Notes: generated by a model from the letters alone, not told the origin. A stretch of DNA of 64,000 nt from Rhodocollybia butyracea (GCA_015501585.1 JADNRY010000213.1:41006-105005), one strand, 5' to 3'; positions 42,701 to 53,486 are shown, numbered from the stretch's first letter. Program-made: numbers and translations.

Positions 42701-42780
42701 CCCCCAGTACTGGCAGTACAGTAGCTTACTGGCCTTAGTAAATTATTCCCCAGAGTAACTACTGGGAGTATTTATATGTT
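39710..42780. repeat. Giant inverted repeat, arms about 1.45 kb
   Basis: The left arm starts AACATATAAATACTCCCAGT (39,710) and the right arm ends with its complement (42,780). The arms can be followed inward almost base for base to about 41,163 and 41,315, leaving a unique centre of roughly 150 bp. Small differences exist (for example about 17 extra bases near 42,710-42,730). The arms carry no real gene; the mirrored 88-codon ORFs are by-products of the symmetry. Overall 3,071 bp, nearly a perfect foldback. Confidence 0.93.
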
Positions 42781-43500
42781 GGACCTGCATTGGGTGGAGA
42801 GAAACTAGCGGTTGGATAGCTATAGCCGTTGCTGTTTGGCTGCTGAGAATCTGAGAATAATGGATTCCGGGTTGCCCTGACAAGCTCCTGGATGAACTCA
42901 GAAAGTATAAGATGGATTTCAATGGTGGCAAAACGGACATGGATGGCGAAGGTTATGGCACGGAGTTAGACAAGCTTGGAATCAAAATTATCGTTCATGA
43001 TAATATGTGGGCGAGTGGAGCACAAGCGTCGAAGACGGCGTAGGTAACGTGTAACGGTGAAGCACCACATGGAAGCTCAGAGATCTGATGAGAGCGTAAT
43101 GAGAAGCCAAAAGATTTGAAAATTCCACATTGTTCCAAGTATGGAGTGACTCACCAAACCACTGGTCACAATTTCAATGATAACAAAAGACCCTCCGTGT
43201 CCGATGAGCCCAATGCAACGATTTCCTAAGAACAACGTGATTATAGACAGTGAGGGAGATGGCAGTCGACGAAGCAGAGCAGGCGCTCGTTGATGTGGCT
43301 GTTACGTGTTTACGTTGTTACGTTGATCAATATTGATGTGGCTATGCTCTTGTGCCGGAATTTGCCAAGTCCTGCGGTAAGAGCGCTCACGGTCACTGGC
43401 AGTGCACCCCTACTTAGTGGGTATCGCAGCCGACCGTGAATATAGGATTTGTTGCTGCTGGGACTCGAAGCTCGCTAGACCTCAGAATTAAATATATTAA
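42781..43500. other. No supported gene
   Basis: Unrecognised sequence between the giant repeat and the Ty3 remnant. It may include LTR remains of the latter, but no matching second copy was identified. Confidence 0.4.
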
Positions 43501-43518
43501 GTGGGACACTAGCTTAAT

Positions 43519-45290
43519 TTGCCATACTACTTGCATTGCGAAGACCGCAAGTCTGCGCAGCCAGTGAAGCAACTCCCGCATAATAGTATTATTGTGTGTG
43601 TGATTGAAACAACAGAGGACGACTGTAAGAAGGTCTCCTCCTCTGGTAGAAAATCTCATCGCATACCTTCGGATTCTTCAAGCTCTGATTCCAGCTCTGA
43701 CGGTGAGTCATCTAGCTCACCTTCGGGTGGCCCTGATGGCCCGTCCAGCTCGGAGTCTGATTCGGAGTCTTTGTCTGATACTTCCAGTGCTTCTTCCTCT
43801 AGGCACCATCGTGGCAGGGGACATAAGCATAAAAGTACTTGTTCTGCTTGATGAAAGGATAAGAAGTGTAGGCGCAAGTCTAGGGATTCTTGACCACATA
43901 CCAGACTTCCTAACCCGGAGAAATATGATGGTGTGGCAAATGCGGAGAAATACCATCAATTCGTAATGCAGACAAATCAGTATTGTAAGCAAGGATGAAT
44001 TGCCAAGGAGGATCGAGTTTACCTCCAAGGGAAGCATTGAACTATCTTACCTGTTGCCTGGAAGCAATTTTGAGTCTGAGGATAGCACACTGTGGCTATC
44101 GTTGAACTTGGGGTATTCCAAATTTATCTGGACCGGTGATGATGAACTACCACTTCATTGCTTGGTTTCTAGCTTGAGATATGGTACCGCACCCAGCGTC
44201 CAAGTATGAGGTTGATTTCGGAGAAGCCAACCTCTGGAAACAGTGCTCGGATTCCGATACAAAAGGCGGGGATGGTGAAAGCAAATCAAACCCTGAGACT
44301 TCGCTACAACTGTGTAGTTATATGGCGGATGAGTACAGGAACTTAGAACCCCTATGCTTGTACATGGATACTGCAAAAGAGGTGTCTGGGTATGTTCCTG
44401 AGACAAATGTTGTTTCCGATGCACTCTTGTGGACGTGAATCGGTGATGCGCTGGGGAGTGTTTGAGCTCGGTTGGAACCCACAATCTTTGATGCCAAATC
44501 TGAATATGGACATCTGGCTCTGCACTCGGTTTCGATGCCTCGTACCCGGTGTCGTCACCTAGTGGCTGCCAGTGCCGATTTGGATTGTCCTGATATGTTT
44601 TCTGCTCAGGGAAAGTATCAATTTTGTGTTCTTGGACCGCGTGTGCTGGTCCAGGAGGGCAGGAGTACACCGAGTGCTTCTAAAACCACTGAATCTGCGA
44701 ATTTGAACAATTCAAATTCAAGTGATTATTCTACTATTGTGAATAGTGAACAGAGACTAGATTGGCTTCACCGTGCCACAGCAGGGCTGATTGTGTGCAT
44801 CTGCGGCACACATATGGCGCAATGTGTGTTGTGCGGACCCGGCTGTTCCTCAATGGGACCGCGCCGGTTAATCCTTACTTCCTTCCTTCTTTCCTAAAGG
44901 ATACGCAAGGAAATTAGCACCAAAGTTTATTGGACCATGCAAGATACTGAAGGACTTCGGAAACTCTACCTTCAAAATGGACCTACCCTCTAGATTGAAG
45001 CAACGAGGTGTCCACAACGTGTTTTCCCTGTCATTATCGAGGATTCACATCCCAAATGATGACTGTCTCTTTCCATGGCAACTTGAGACACAAAGAGCCA
45101 GTTTGGCGAAGCTGAAGGAGTGCGCTGTTGCTCACATACTTAGTCGCCCACTCCGGAATGAGGTCAAACACACTATTCCAGATGAAGTGGAAATCTGGTG
45201 ACCTTGCCTGGTTACCCTACCAAAAAAATTGACCACTTAGATGCCCAGCGATTATTTAGAGGCAATCAGTAGCCGTGACATGGTAGCTGC
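43519..45290 (+). pseudogene. Internally deleted Ty3/gypsy remnant: Gag start and integrase end
   Basis: Starts with a Ser/Asp-rich Gag linker (SDSSSSDSSSDGESSSSPSG, 43,675-43,735) and HHRGRGHKHK. Then comes the conserved Gag entry in another frame: NPEKYDGVANAEKYHQFVMQ (about 43,910-43,970). A middle part (about 44,330-44,620) has DTAKEVSGYVPETNVVSDAL and ELGWNPTIFDAK-like Gag/protease linker pieces. From 44,892 the integrase C-terminus is clear: ARKLAPKFIGPCKILKDFGN, followed by SRLKQRGVHNVFSLSLSRIH and a stop after VEIW. RT, RNase H and the integrase core are absent. Several frameshifts and stops show long decay. Confidence 0.72.
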
Positions 45291-45317
45291 ACCTGCGCGG
45301 CTTGTTAGCTTCATACG

Positions 45318-45480
45318 TAGGGATCCGCACCGTAACCGTATACGGTTACGGCCGTATAATTTACGGTCACTTACGGTATACGGTAGGACCGTAACCGTAA
45401 CCGTAAACAGATCCAAAAAGCCTCTTACGGTTACGGTTACGGGTATTATACGGTAATTTTACGGTATACGGCCGTATAAA
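45318..45480. repeat. Left CCGTAA/TTACGG subterminal array
   Basis: More than a dozen CCGTAA, CCGTATA and reverse-complement motifs in 160 bp directly inside the left TIR, able to fold into many small hairpins. Confidence 0.9.
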
Positions 45481-45671
45481 AATTACTAAGACCTAAAACT
45501 TGAACTTTGCACATATATACTTGCTTTGAATACAAGCTCAAGAGTCTCGTGTTGATTCTGGTATACACAAACGGTCTCTGCATTCAAAGAGAGGACCACC
45601 TCAACAACAAGTATATTAATTCCCACCATCAGCAAAAATGTCAGAAACATTTATGTGCATGTAAGAAGTGA

Positions 45672-45990
45672 AAAGAATACAAGGCATAACAAGCTGGGGT
45701 GAGATTCTTACAGGCTCAAACAAGGTCATACAAGGCGCGAAGAGATTACAAGTCATAACAAGCTAAGATATTATTACATGGGTAAACAAGGCCTAACAAG
45801 CAGTGAAAATATTACAAGCTGCAGCTTTCTTACATGCGTAAACAAGACTTTACAAGGTATGGCAAGCCGCGGAATGTGTAAACAAGACCTTACAAGACCC
45901 TACAAGGTATTACAAGCCACGGGATTCTTGCATGCGTAAATAAGATCGTACAAGCGGAAACAAGCAACAAAGTTACAAATCAAGCAGTGT
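45672..45990 (+). repeat. Inner ACAAG array, left
   Basis: About eighteen TACAAG/AACAAG units in 320 bp (TACAAGGTATTACAAGCC is typical). The mirror array CTTGTA is at 47,377-47,545, which suggests a second element nested inside the hAT-like one or a second layer of subterminal repeats. Confidence 0.8.
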
Positions 45991-46520
45991 AAGACTGACT
46001 TGATCAAGCGGTACAGGACCAGCTTGTCCAGAGAGTACACGGGTGTTAGAGAAAGCTTTAAAATTTGAATGTGATGAGCATCGAAGTGATAAGCGCTTAC
46101 GCTATCTAATCTTCCTTCCAAATGAGATGTCCGGGGTCACCTGATCTATGATGCAGCGCGATTTACGTGGAGATTTTTCGCTCTCTTTCGTTACCTCCTC
46201 CATGGCCAAAAAAAACTTCTCTAAAATCTACTGGCATCAACGCTGAATCTTTTCCTCTGCCGACGCGCTGTTGAATCTTCATGTTTGTCTTCAAGTTCCT
46301 CTAGTTCAAGTGACAGCAGCAGCGATTGACAGCAACAAAGAAAACCAGAAACCGCGTGCAGAGCCAACATCCAAGTCTTCCAAACCAACAAGTAGGCGAA
46401 AGGAGAACTTGGAGAAGTGAAAGACCAAGAAAAAAATTGCTGTTTGAGGATACAAAGTACATGCACCTAATTTCATTGCATATATGCTGATTTTGCTGTT
46501 ATAGAATCTCTACAAAAGCC

Positions 46521-47110
46521 ATGAACAGTGAAATTCCAATGCCTGCCACTGAGTGGCCAGCACTCCTCTACAACGTCGACGCGTACGACCCCAAAGACCC
46601 AGAGCGCGGTTTCTTCCAAGGCTATTTTCTTCGGCGCTAACTTCGCATTCAACGGTAAGATTCAACCAAAGTCTAGGTACGTGTTCAGATTATGGTTCTT
46701 CCGTCTCGTAAGTGATTCGATTACATAGGCCCCCTCTGCGCTCTCTGCCAGTGACACTTGGAACCACCACGACGATAATTTCAGCGACACAGAATTCTAC
46801 TCGGAAAATGTGGATTACTTTGAAGACGACCCTGAAGCGGAAAGAGTTGTACATTTGTTGTAGAGTTGGAACAGGTACGTCCGAAATTGCTGTCATGTTA
46901 CGCTCTCTTACACTACCACTTTTTAGAACAGTATTCGGTCATCCTCAAGGGCGGCAAGATAGCGCCGTCATCAAAGAAACACACATCACTCGAAATCGCT
47001 CAAAGGCTCCTCCTTCAACGACATTGATTGTTCGCGCGGCACGAAAAGCACGGAATATACAACATTTAGTACCCACGACCGACTTTGACGCCTCTGATAC
47101 CCTAACTTAG
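46521..47110 (+). pseudogene. Decayed ORF resembling the fungal DUF6698 family
   Basis: An ATG at 46,521 opens MNSEIPMPATEWPALLYNVD followed by AYDPKDPERGFFQGYFLRR and a stop. After a gap with GTAAGT and CATAG, a different frame reads ALSASDTWNHHDDNFSDTEF then YSENVDYFEDDPEAERVVHL (46,731-46,860). The order YDPxxPxxGxF, then a W...FY...DYFED stretch, is what I remember of DUF6698 proteins, a multi-copy basidiomycete family of unknown function. Match is from memory and weak in the C-terminal half. It is too broken to be functional. Confidence 0.4.
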
Positions 47111-47376
47111 CTTCTTTTGGCTTCATGCTCGCGTTGTTCTCTACCACATATGGGTTGTATATCACCTTCATATCGCACTGCATCGGACTTCTTGCTCTCG
47201 TCACACCTGCATTTTTCACTCTCACGTATGATTGGTATCCATTGGACATTTTTTGTACTCTTTGGTCGCTTATTGTTTGTACTTTTCGCTCATTGTTGTA
47301 ATCAATCATTATTTCAAATGTGCTGGTGTCTCGAAAACTGCCCATAAATTGCTCAGTATAGGTACTTAAGTTAAAA

Positions 47377-47545
47377 GGGCCCTGCTATGCTTGTAATGGC
47401 TATAGGGCTTGTAAGGGCTTGTATTGGCTCGTAATCTTGTGAAGCTTGTAAGCGCTTGTGACCATTCAGTAAAAACAAGCGCATACAAGGTGCGCCAACC
47501 TTGCAAGCTATGCGCAGCTTGTATGGCCTCGTTTTCCCTTGTCAC
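47377..47545 (+). repeat. Inner CTTGTA array, right
   Basis: About ten CTTGTAA/GCTTGTA units in 170 bp, inverted relative to 45,672-45,990. Confidence 0.8.
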
Positions 47546-47734
47546 CGCATACGGTTGACCTACTCTTTTGCTGATGACAGTGATCTGATGTGGTGATGAA
47601 AGCTTATACCATTTTTCCTGACGTTGAGGGCTCGATTTCCGAAAGCAAGCAATTCTTTCCAACGGAAATACCATTGGTGGTATCCATATGAATAGAAAAG
47701 CAGTCAGATAACCTCCTTGCCGTTGTTGGCTCCT

Positions 47735-47902
47735 GGGTAATTTTACGGGCCGTATGGTACCCGTATACGGTCAGTATACGGTATACGGGAGTACCGTAAC
47801 CGTAACCGTAAACTAGCTTTGCAAGCCTTATACGGTACGGTTACGGGTATCCGTAAAACCGTAACCGTAAACCGTATTATACGGTTACGGTGCGGATCCC
47901 TA
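47735..47902. repeat. Right CCGTAA/TTACGG subterminal array
   Basis: Mirror of the left array, ending GTGCGGATCCCTA at the right TIR tip. Confidence 0.9.
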
Positions 47903-47910
47903 TTCATACA

Positions 47911-48926
47911 AGTTGTCCTGAAAGATTCAGGCTCAGACATAGACAACAGCAATAAGAACAAATGCTTAATACTCACCCTTTCTCCAGAAATCCTATTAAT
48001 GGTCAGGTCCAGCAACTCATTCTCCAACTCATCATCCCCTCATCCCCTCAAATGGCTCCAGTGAGTCAGAAGCAACAAAAACTTGCAGTAATCAATCTTG
48101 AGATGGGTATAATCTACACGCCAATGCCTACCATAAAATGGGATATTTTTGCGACGTTTACCCGAGGAAGCCTGTCATTTTGGGAATAAGTATCCGGAGT
48201 CCGGTCAGAGCAACAATCTCTGTATGGCCGACTACTTCTACACAGGGCCATGCCGAAAGAGGTGTTACAGTAAAAGACAGACCTATGAAGGAAAAGGGAA
48301 AGAACATTCTTCAGAGAGGTCCCAGCACTATGAAGGATCACTCACCTAATAGTTCAATCTACTCCAGAAACAAATCCCATCCTGCTGTCCTTTGGCCCGG
48401 TTATCCATTCCATTCTGATGTCCTTGACCTCTACCATGCCAAACTTGGTCCAGAACTCAGATTCCATGCCAGGAAAGCTTACGCCCGCTGACAAATTGGG
48501 TTGAACACGATAATTTAGTCTTTATCTGATTCAAAAATCACCGATGATTTTGGGTTTTACCCGGGCCCGCTCCACCTCCAATCCCTAACGAATCCAAAGG
48601 CACAGCCAGTGTTTATGATAGCAATGTGTCAATAAAGAATACTTGGCCTGTTAACCATAGATGGCGGTGAAAAAGAAAAGAGATTGTCATGGGATGATCT
48701 CTGGAGTACGTAATAGAATAGTAATTCTTAACTCTAGCGCCCACTGGCGCCTTACCATTTACTTATCTTACCATAAAATGTTTACTCACTCATTACTTAC
48801 CTGTTTCCTTCTATATAGTACTTATAGTAATAGTCTCTGGATGTTGAAATAACGGGAGGCAGCAACGTGTTCCATATTGCATGACCTCATCCAAGATTCC
48901 CCGAGGATCACAAGACCACCTAACAG
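47911..48926. other. No supported gene
   Basis: Contains a 117-codon plus-strand ORF (48,138-48,491) without a motif, possibly part of the decayed Ty3 flank, and what may be the body of a SINE (about 48,800-48,926) attached to the tRNA-like head. Confidence 0.35.
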
Positions 48927-48998
48927 CAGCTCTGCCGGGATTCGAACCCAGGTCACTTGGATATCTACCAAGGGTGTTAACCACTACACCACAGGGCC
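48927..48998 (-). ncRNA. tRNA-like head of a probable SINE (or tRNA pseudogene)
   Basis: Minus strand, 72 nt, folds as a full cloverleaf: acceptor GGCCCTG/CAGAGCT (one C-A mismatch, one G-T), D stem GTGT/ACAC with loop AGTGGTTA, anticodon stem CTTGG/CCAAG with loop TAGATAT, T arm CTGGG-TTCGAAT-CCCGG. A box (TGGTGTAGTGG) and B box (GGTTCGAATCC) for RNA polymerase III are both intact. Position 33 is A rather than the invariant U, so it should not decode; loop bases 34-36 read GAT. A tRNA-derived SINE is the best reading; the sequence to about 48,800 would be its body. Confidence 0.62.
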
Positions 48999-49689
48999 TT
49001 AGTTCTATGAGCGTTATCAGTCCATCATGATATCATGTGGACTTCAACACTGGACAGGTATATAAGATAGCTATCACCTGTAGTAAGTATGAGAGATTAC
49101 CCAGAATCTGCACAGAATCAAACTCCCCAGTTCCTGCACTTACAGGCTGTCGTAGGTATCCGGCGCAGTGGCCCGTGGGGACTCGGAGCCATGAGGCTCC
49201 TACATAAGATTGGGAATACAAGTGCTCTATTGCTCTTATACTACTTGGCCTTCATACCTGGCCTTATATACTACAGTACTTATGGGTACTCTACGAGGTG
49301 TCTACCGGGCCTGTAAGTACTTAGTAAGTATCTGAGTAAGTAGATCGGGAAGCAACGTCGGAGGAATATCAGTGCCGGATTGACATGACATCATCGTCGG
49401 ATCGGCAACTACAACACAGGCTACCTGAAATTGTCCGCTCTTCATGTGATACTAGTACTGAACACTGTAGTTTGGCATCATCCCGGGAAAGGAACCTTGT
49501 TCTCTATGTGGGGGCTGCATATGCATACTGGAACATTTGACAGTGTAGGTCCTCCCACAGCCTTAACCGGGTGGTCTTTGAGATGTCACAGAAGGTAAGA
49601 TAAGATTAAATCTACTGTATATATGTTTTGTACATCCTATTTATTCTGAGAGTCAAGTAAATTACCTTTAGTACTCTACCATGACATCA
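48999..49689. other. No supported gene
   Basis: Sequence between the tRNA-like head and the right subterminal array. A short motif AGTACTTAxTAGTA-type repeat run occurs near 49,255-49,345. Nothing recognised. Confidence 0.4.
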
Positions 49690-50030
49690 TTCAGACTGAT
49701 TGTCTGATCCCAATGATTGTTCTCAGTAGTAGGTGCTCTAAATAATTGTCTTGATTTTGGCCACTCTAAATGATTGTTTGCTCAAGACAATCATTTTGAT
49801 TGTCCTTAATAGTAAGCAATCCAAATGATTGTCTTGAATTGGGCACTCTAAATGACTGCTTTCTCAAGACAATCAAAATGATTGTCTTCAATAATAGGCA
49901 ATCCAAATGATTGTCTTGAATTGTGGACATTCTAAAAGATTGTTTGCCCAAGACAATCAAAATGAGTGTTTGGCCAAAAAAACATCTAAATGATTGTTTT
50001 TTCAAAAAATGATTGTCTCAGACAATCAAA
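49690..50030. repeat. Right ATGATTGTC subterminal array
   Basis: About fifteen AATGATTGTC/GACAATCA motifs in both orientations (for example AATGATTGTCTTGAATTG three times), running into the right TIR at 50,021. Confidence 0.88.
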
Positions 50031-50055
50031 TTAATTGTTTTTCCTTCCCGTAGTG

Positions 50056-51791
50056 CAATACCACATTATTTGTGTCAATCCAGAACATCTGCATGAATGG
50101 GAATGGTATTTCATCTCAAACTCAACCATCTTTTGCCACGACATTATGTTTGCATGTGCAGAAGAAGGCCATGTTATCAATGAGTGGGGCCTTGCATTCC
50201 ATCCTCTATTCCGACACATTGGCTCATTCTTTTGTGGCCGATTTCCATCTACAATCTCTGTTTTCACAATGACTGCTACCATGCAGCCTGGACCTCCTCT
50301 TCTCTCTGTTTGCACATCTCTCTCGGATTCTCTGGCTCTCTTTTTCATCTAATTTGCCGCTCAAATGAACAACCTAACACAAAAATCATTCTACACACTC
50401 TTACCTCCGCAATTGGTGGCAATGAGTTTCCTCAGCTTCTGCCGTATCTCAATCAACGGCACAAGACTGTCATTCATGTCCGTACTATTGATCTTGGCTA
50501 CATAATATTTCTATACTTATTCAAGCTTACCCCCAAGTCCTTGAATCCTCTACACCGCATCCGCCTGTACAACTCTCTGGCATCTGCACAATATAACAAA
50601 CGGACAATTGAACTTCTGGATTCCGACCCTCACTGTCAGATAGTCATCGCCACAAAAGCACTTTCACTAGGTGTTCATGCAGAGGAGCTTTTGGACAGCA
50701 TTGCTATAGGGACCGCTGATATGCATGATAATGGGAAGCAAGATGGTGGGCGTGCCAGAAGAAAGGAAGGTACTATTGCATGTAGGATAATTTTTACAAA
50801 CAGAATTGAACTAAACAAGGTCAAGAACATTATTGAAGGTATGTCAACAATGAGTTGGATATTTTATTCTGATTATTTTGTAGCATCTGGCGAGATTTCA
50901 GTTGCCACAATTTCGAAGGTCAAACAGACAACAAATACAAAGGACGAAATGAAACGACCACTTGATCCAGCCAAGGTGGTCTTCCTAGCAGAGAAAGTCT
51001 GCTGAGTTGCTTGTGAAAACATCATTTATGACAATCCTCCTCCCGAAATCTCACGTATGGACTGTATACAGGCTCAGCACCTTGTACCTTATGATCTTTG
51101 CTGCTCCCACTATAGTATCTGTTAAGGCAGGTTTTCTCCCTCTTCCGACGAAACAACACTCCCACCATTCAATATACCAATTACTTCAACAAACGCATGC
51201 AAATCATTGAGGAAAGCTGATGAGTTAAAGAAGAAGGAAATGGAACTGGTCAAAAAGGCTCTGATTGTATATGAAGAACAGCTCTATGCAGAAGAACGAC
51301 TCGTTGCTCCCCATCACTACCGGCCCTGTTCCTTGTATTTTCCCAAATCTCTCCAGGAATCCCTTGTATCTGATTTCTTAAAGATCAAGTCTTGCACACA
51401 TCTGAATGTGCTTCTAGCATCAAACATGTGGCCATTCATTGAAACCCAAGGTGCTCCTCCTTATGATCTCATCTCCTTGCTACAAAAAAACATTCATTCC
51501 CAATGTAAATCCAAGTCAAAAAGGGTGAAGAATGTCTCTTCTGATGTCGACTCACTTTTGGATGTGGACATTGCATCAAGTGATGGTGACCTACCTGCTG
51601 TCTCTTCCTCTATGCATCCTGCCAAATGTACTGCATTAGTCCCTGCCGAAAATCAGCCACGCACTAAACGGCAACCTCGTCAACCACAGCAGACTTTGGC
51701 TGAGGCTGAGTCATATTATGCACGGCCAACTAGGAGACCTTATCACACTAGTGTTCAGGACAACATAGATGAAAAACTCTCAGCCAGTTGA
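50056..51791 (+). pseudogene. RecQ-like helicase, C-terminal part
   Basis: Resumes the gene cut at 37,644. HIICVNPEHLHEWEWYFISN leads to motif II as CAEEGHVINEWG (a variant of the DEAH box, about 50,155-50,190), then HPLFRHIGSFFCGR and motif III TMTATMQPG. A one-base indel in a CTCTCTC run near 50,325 changes frame. The C-terminal helicase lobe follows: TVIHVRTIDLGY, RIRLYNSLASAQYNKRTIEL, IVIATKALSLGVHAEELLDS and motif VI as KQDGGRARR (about 50,740). After a further frame change at about 51,005 a charged tail (MRKADELKKKEMELVKKALI) ends at 51,791 with an Arg/Pro/Gln-rich region. Confidence 0.85.
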
Positions 51792-52361
51792 AGGTGCTCG
51801 ACACCGCTCAACACAATTACATTTGAAATGTAGGTGTATCATAATTAATATCATTTCAATGATCAGCTATTCCATCTCAGAATCCTGCTCAAAATCACTA
51901 GCATTACTCCCAATGCGGTGAGCTGTCCACAACTCACAACATAGATGTGAGTACATATTTACTTCATAACATAGTATGAAATTGTTGTAAACAAGTTAAG
52001 TACATGGTTTTGTTAGCATTATATACTGTACAATCAATTTATGCAGGTAAGTAATGGTAAATACTTCTGTAACACTTGTTTATTAGATGAATCACAAGTA
52101 CTTGCAAGTAATACTTGCGAGTCAGTGACCCGTTTCCCACGAGTCAGCCACGGATCACAAGTCAGGCCTTTTAGGCCGCAAGTACTTGTGCTCTGGATCC
52201 AAGGACTCGTGGACATCTCTAGCAAGATGACTATACGCACACTTCACGTCAACATGAGAGCCACAAGCAATATGCCAGATGCCTAAGTGCATGGCCAGGT
52301 AACCATTGGCATACTGATTTCGAGCAAGGATAAATGATGCAATGGCACAAACAAGTTGTAT
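51792..52361. other. No gene; ACTTG/CAAGT-rich patch
   Basis: At 52,065-52,220 ACTTG, CAAGT and GAGTC motifs cluster (ACAAGTACTTGCAAGTAATA), a possible fifth subterminal array but without an identified partner. Confidence 0.45.
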
Positions 52362-52967
52362 CTATGTGGAACAGAGTAAGCAAAACCATAAGAGAATCTT
52401 AAAAGAAAAACCTACAGCTGATGGGTTCCTTTGTTTCCAAACAATGAGTACACCATTCTTTTTTGGAGCTGCCATACACTCTGTAAAGTACCAAAGCAAC
52501 GGCGCACGGTCTTTGAACAGATTCACGTGAACAGAAAGCAAGTCCTCTTTGGTGACTGTCCGGACACCTTTGGCCTTGGTCCGCTCATTCGCAGTAGCAG
52601 CGAGATGTACAGGAACCTGAGCTGAATACTTATCCGGCACTTTAGGGTCATGCACAAGCTTTTGAATGGACTTTTCAACCTGATTTCCTACCAGTTGTGT
52701 AGCCCAAGTAGAGAGTGAGGGCGGGCATAAGTAATATCTCTGGGATTAACTGAAGGATGAAAGGAAAGAGATGCCTGGTCCTCTTTCTGGGTTGATTTGT
52801 ACAATGGGCTGCTGTAACGATGAGCATAAAGCTTTTGTACAATATCAACCAGTTTTTGCAATGATGAGCACTAAATAAGCCAGTAGCATCATGAGGAATT
52901 TGCTGGATGTAGGAGGAAAAAAAACTCGGCGACAGTAGAGTAACACAGCTCATCAACAATGAATTTT
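52362..52967 (-). pseudogene. Conserved basidiomycete multi-copy protein, distal part, split by Copia
   Basis: Minus strand continuation of 60,319-60,068. After KFIVDELCYSTVAEFF, pieces in different frames read IVQKLYAHRYSSPLY, NPRDITYARPHSLL, then KSIQKLVHDPKVPDKYSAQV and TVTKEDLLSVHVNLFKDRAP followed by LLWYFTECMAAPKKNGVLIV. The pattern (helix, ARP, then W/APLLW and a KKxGVxxVxKxRxP end) recalls an abundant mushroom family of unknown function usually found near transposons. An oligo-T run and two further shifts break the frame. The protein may continue left of 52,362; a stop follows the last segment. Confidence 0.5.
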
Positions 52968-52972
52968 ATTGC
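52968..52972. repeat. Target-site duplication ATTGC, left copy
   Basis: Matches ATTGC at 60,063-60,067 exactly; the two lie directly outside the Copia LTRs. Confidence 0.92.
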
Positions 52973-53486
52973 TGTAGAAACAGCGGTCAGTCAACACAAG
53001 GTCAACAGCATACTCACCTGAGTGTAAGGGTGTTTAGAGGAGTTGTAAGAGTGCTTGTTGAGAGCAGAACAAGTGTCCAGACAAATAGTAGGATTCTTGG
53101 TTATTGTTACAGGAAAATATCTACAGTATTTATACTACAGAATATAACAAACCCTATAACAATGTATGAGTCTACTTGAGTCATACTGCTAAACTAGTGC
53201 ATATACATGTGCATAATGTACCCTAGAAGATGGAGTCTGTATGGTAATTCTATAGGTATTGTTCATAGGTACTGCAAGGCAGCGTACAAGCTATGTATCA
53301 TAAGACTAATAGCGAATGGCATAATTGACTACATCTATATGAACCTGCGTAGAGGCTGCGTCTAGTGTTTGAGGGTGAGTTTCAACATAGCATATATCGA
53401 CAGTTCATCGATCATATAGCAAGTGCGTCTAGTCGACTCACATTACTGATTAGATACGACTCATAAGCGGTAATCTAGTTTCAACA
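52973..53486 (-). repeat. 3' LTR of the Copia element (514 bp)
   Basis: Shares nearly its whole length with 59,580-60,062. About 60 bp present here (around 53,125-53,185) are replaced in the other LTR by a second copy of TTATTGTTACAGGAAAATAT. Several substitutions also separate the two, so this insertion is older than the Ty3 element. Confidence 0.92.

Larger units (their letters stand above)
45318..47902. mobile_element. hAT-like element with CCGTAA subterminal arrays (2,585 bp)
   Basis: TIRs begin TAGGGATCCGCACCGTAACC (first 25 bp identical at both ends). The flanks TTCATACG (45,310-45,317) and TTCATACA (47,903-47,910) form an 8-bp target duplication with one mismatch; 8-bp duplications and a TAGGG start are usual for hAT elements. 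It sits in the tail of the Ty3 remnant. Dense CCGTAA/TTACGG motifs line both ends. No transposase is seen; a decayed ORF (46,521-47,110) lies inside, so it is non-autonomous or gutted. Confidence 0.8.
37645..50055. mobile_element. 12.4-kb DNA-transposon-type insertion with CACTACGGG TIRs
   Basis: Perfect 35-bp terminal inverted repeats (37,645-37,679 and 50,021-50,055), starting CACTACGGGAAGGAAAAACA, with long subterminal arrays of ATGATTGTC-like motifs at both ends and a 5-bp CAATA duplication. The CACTAC start recalls CACTA elements, but those make 2-3 bp duplications, so the class is open. No transposase was recognised inside. The interior holds a 3.07-kb inverted repeat, a deleted Ty3 remnant, a hAT-like element and a tRNA-like sequence. 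Insertion into a recognisable coding sequence makes both borders certain. Confidence 0.9.

Noticed and set aside
43380..43470. Second tRNA/SINE-like sequence (GCTTCGAGTCCC on the minus strand)
   Set aside because: Only a B-box-like motif; no matching A box at proper distance and no cloverleaf.
45318..47902. TTACGG/CCGTAA arrays as interstitial telomere repeats
   Set aside because: Unit differs from TTAGGG, occurs in both orientations and lies just inside matched TIRs with a target duplication.
37645..50055. Firm CACTA superfamily assignment
   Set aside because: TIR tip fits, but the 5-bp duplication does not and no transposase was found.
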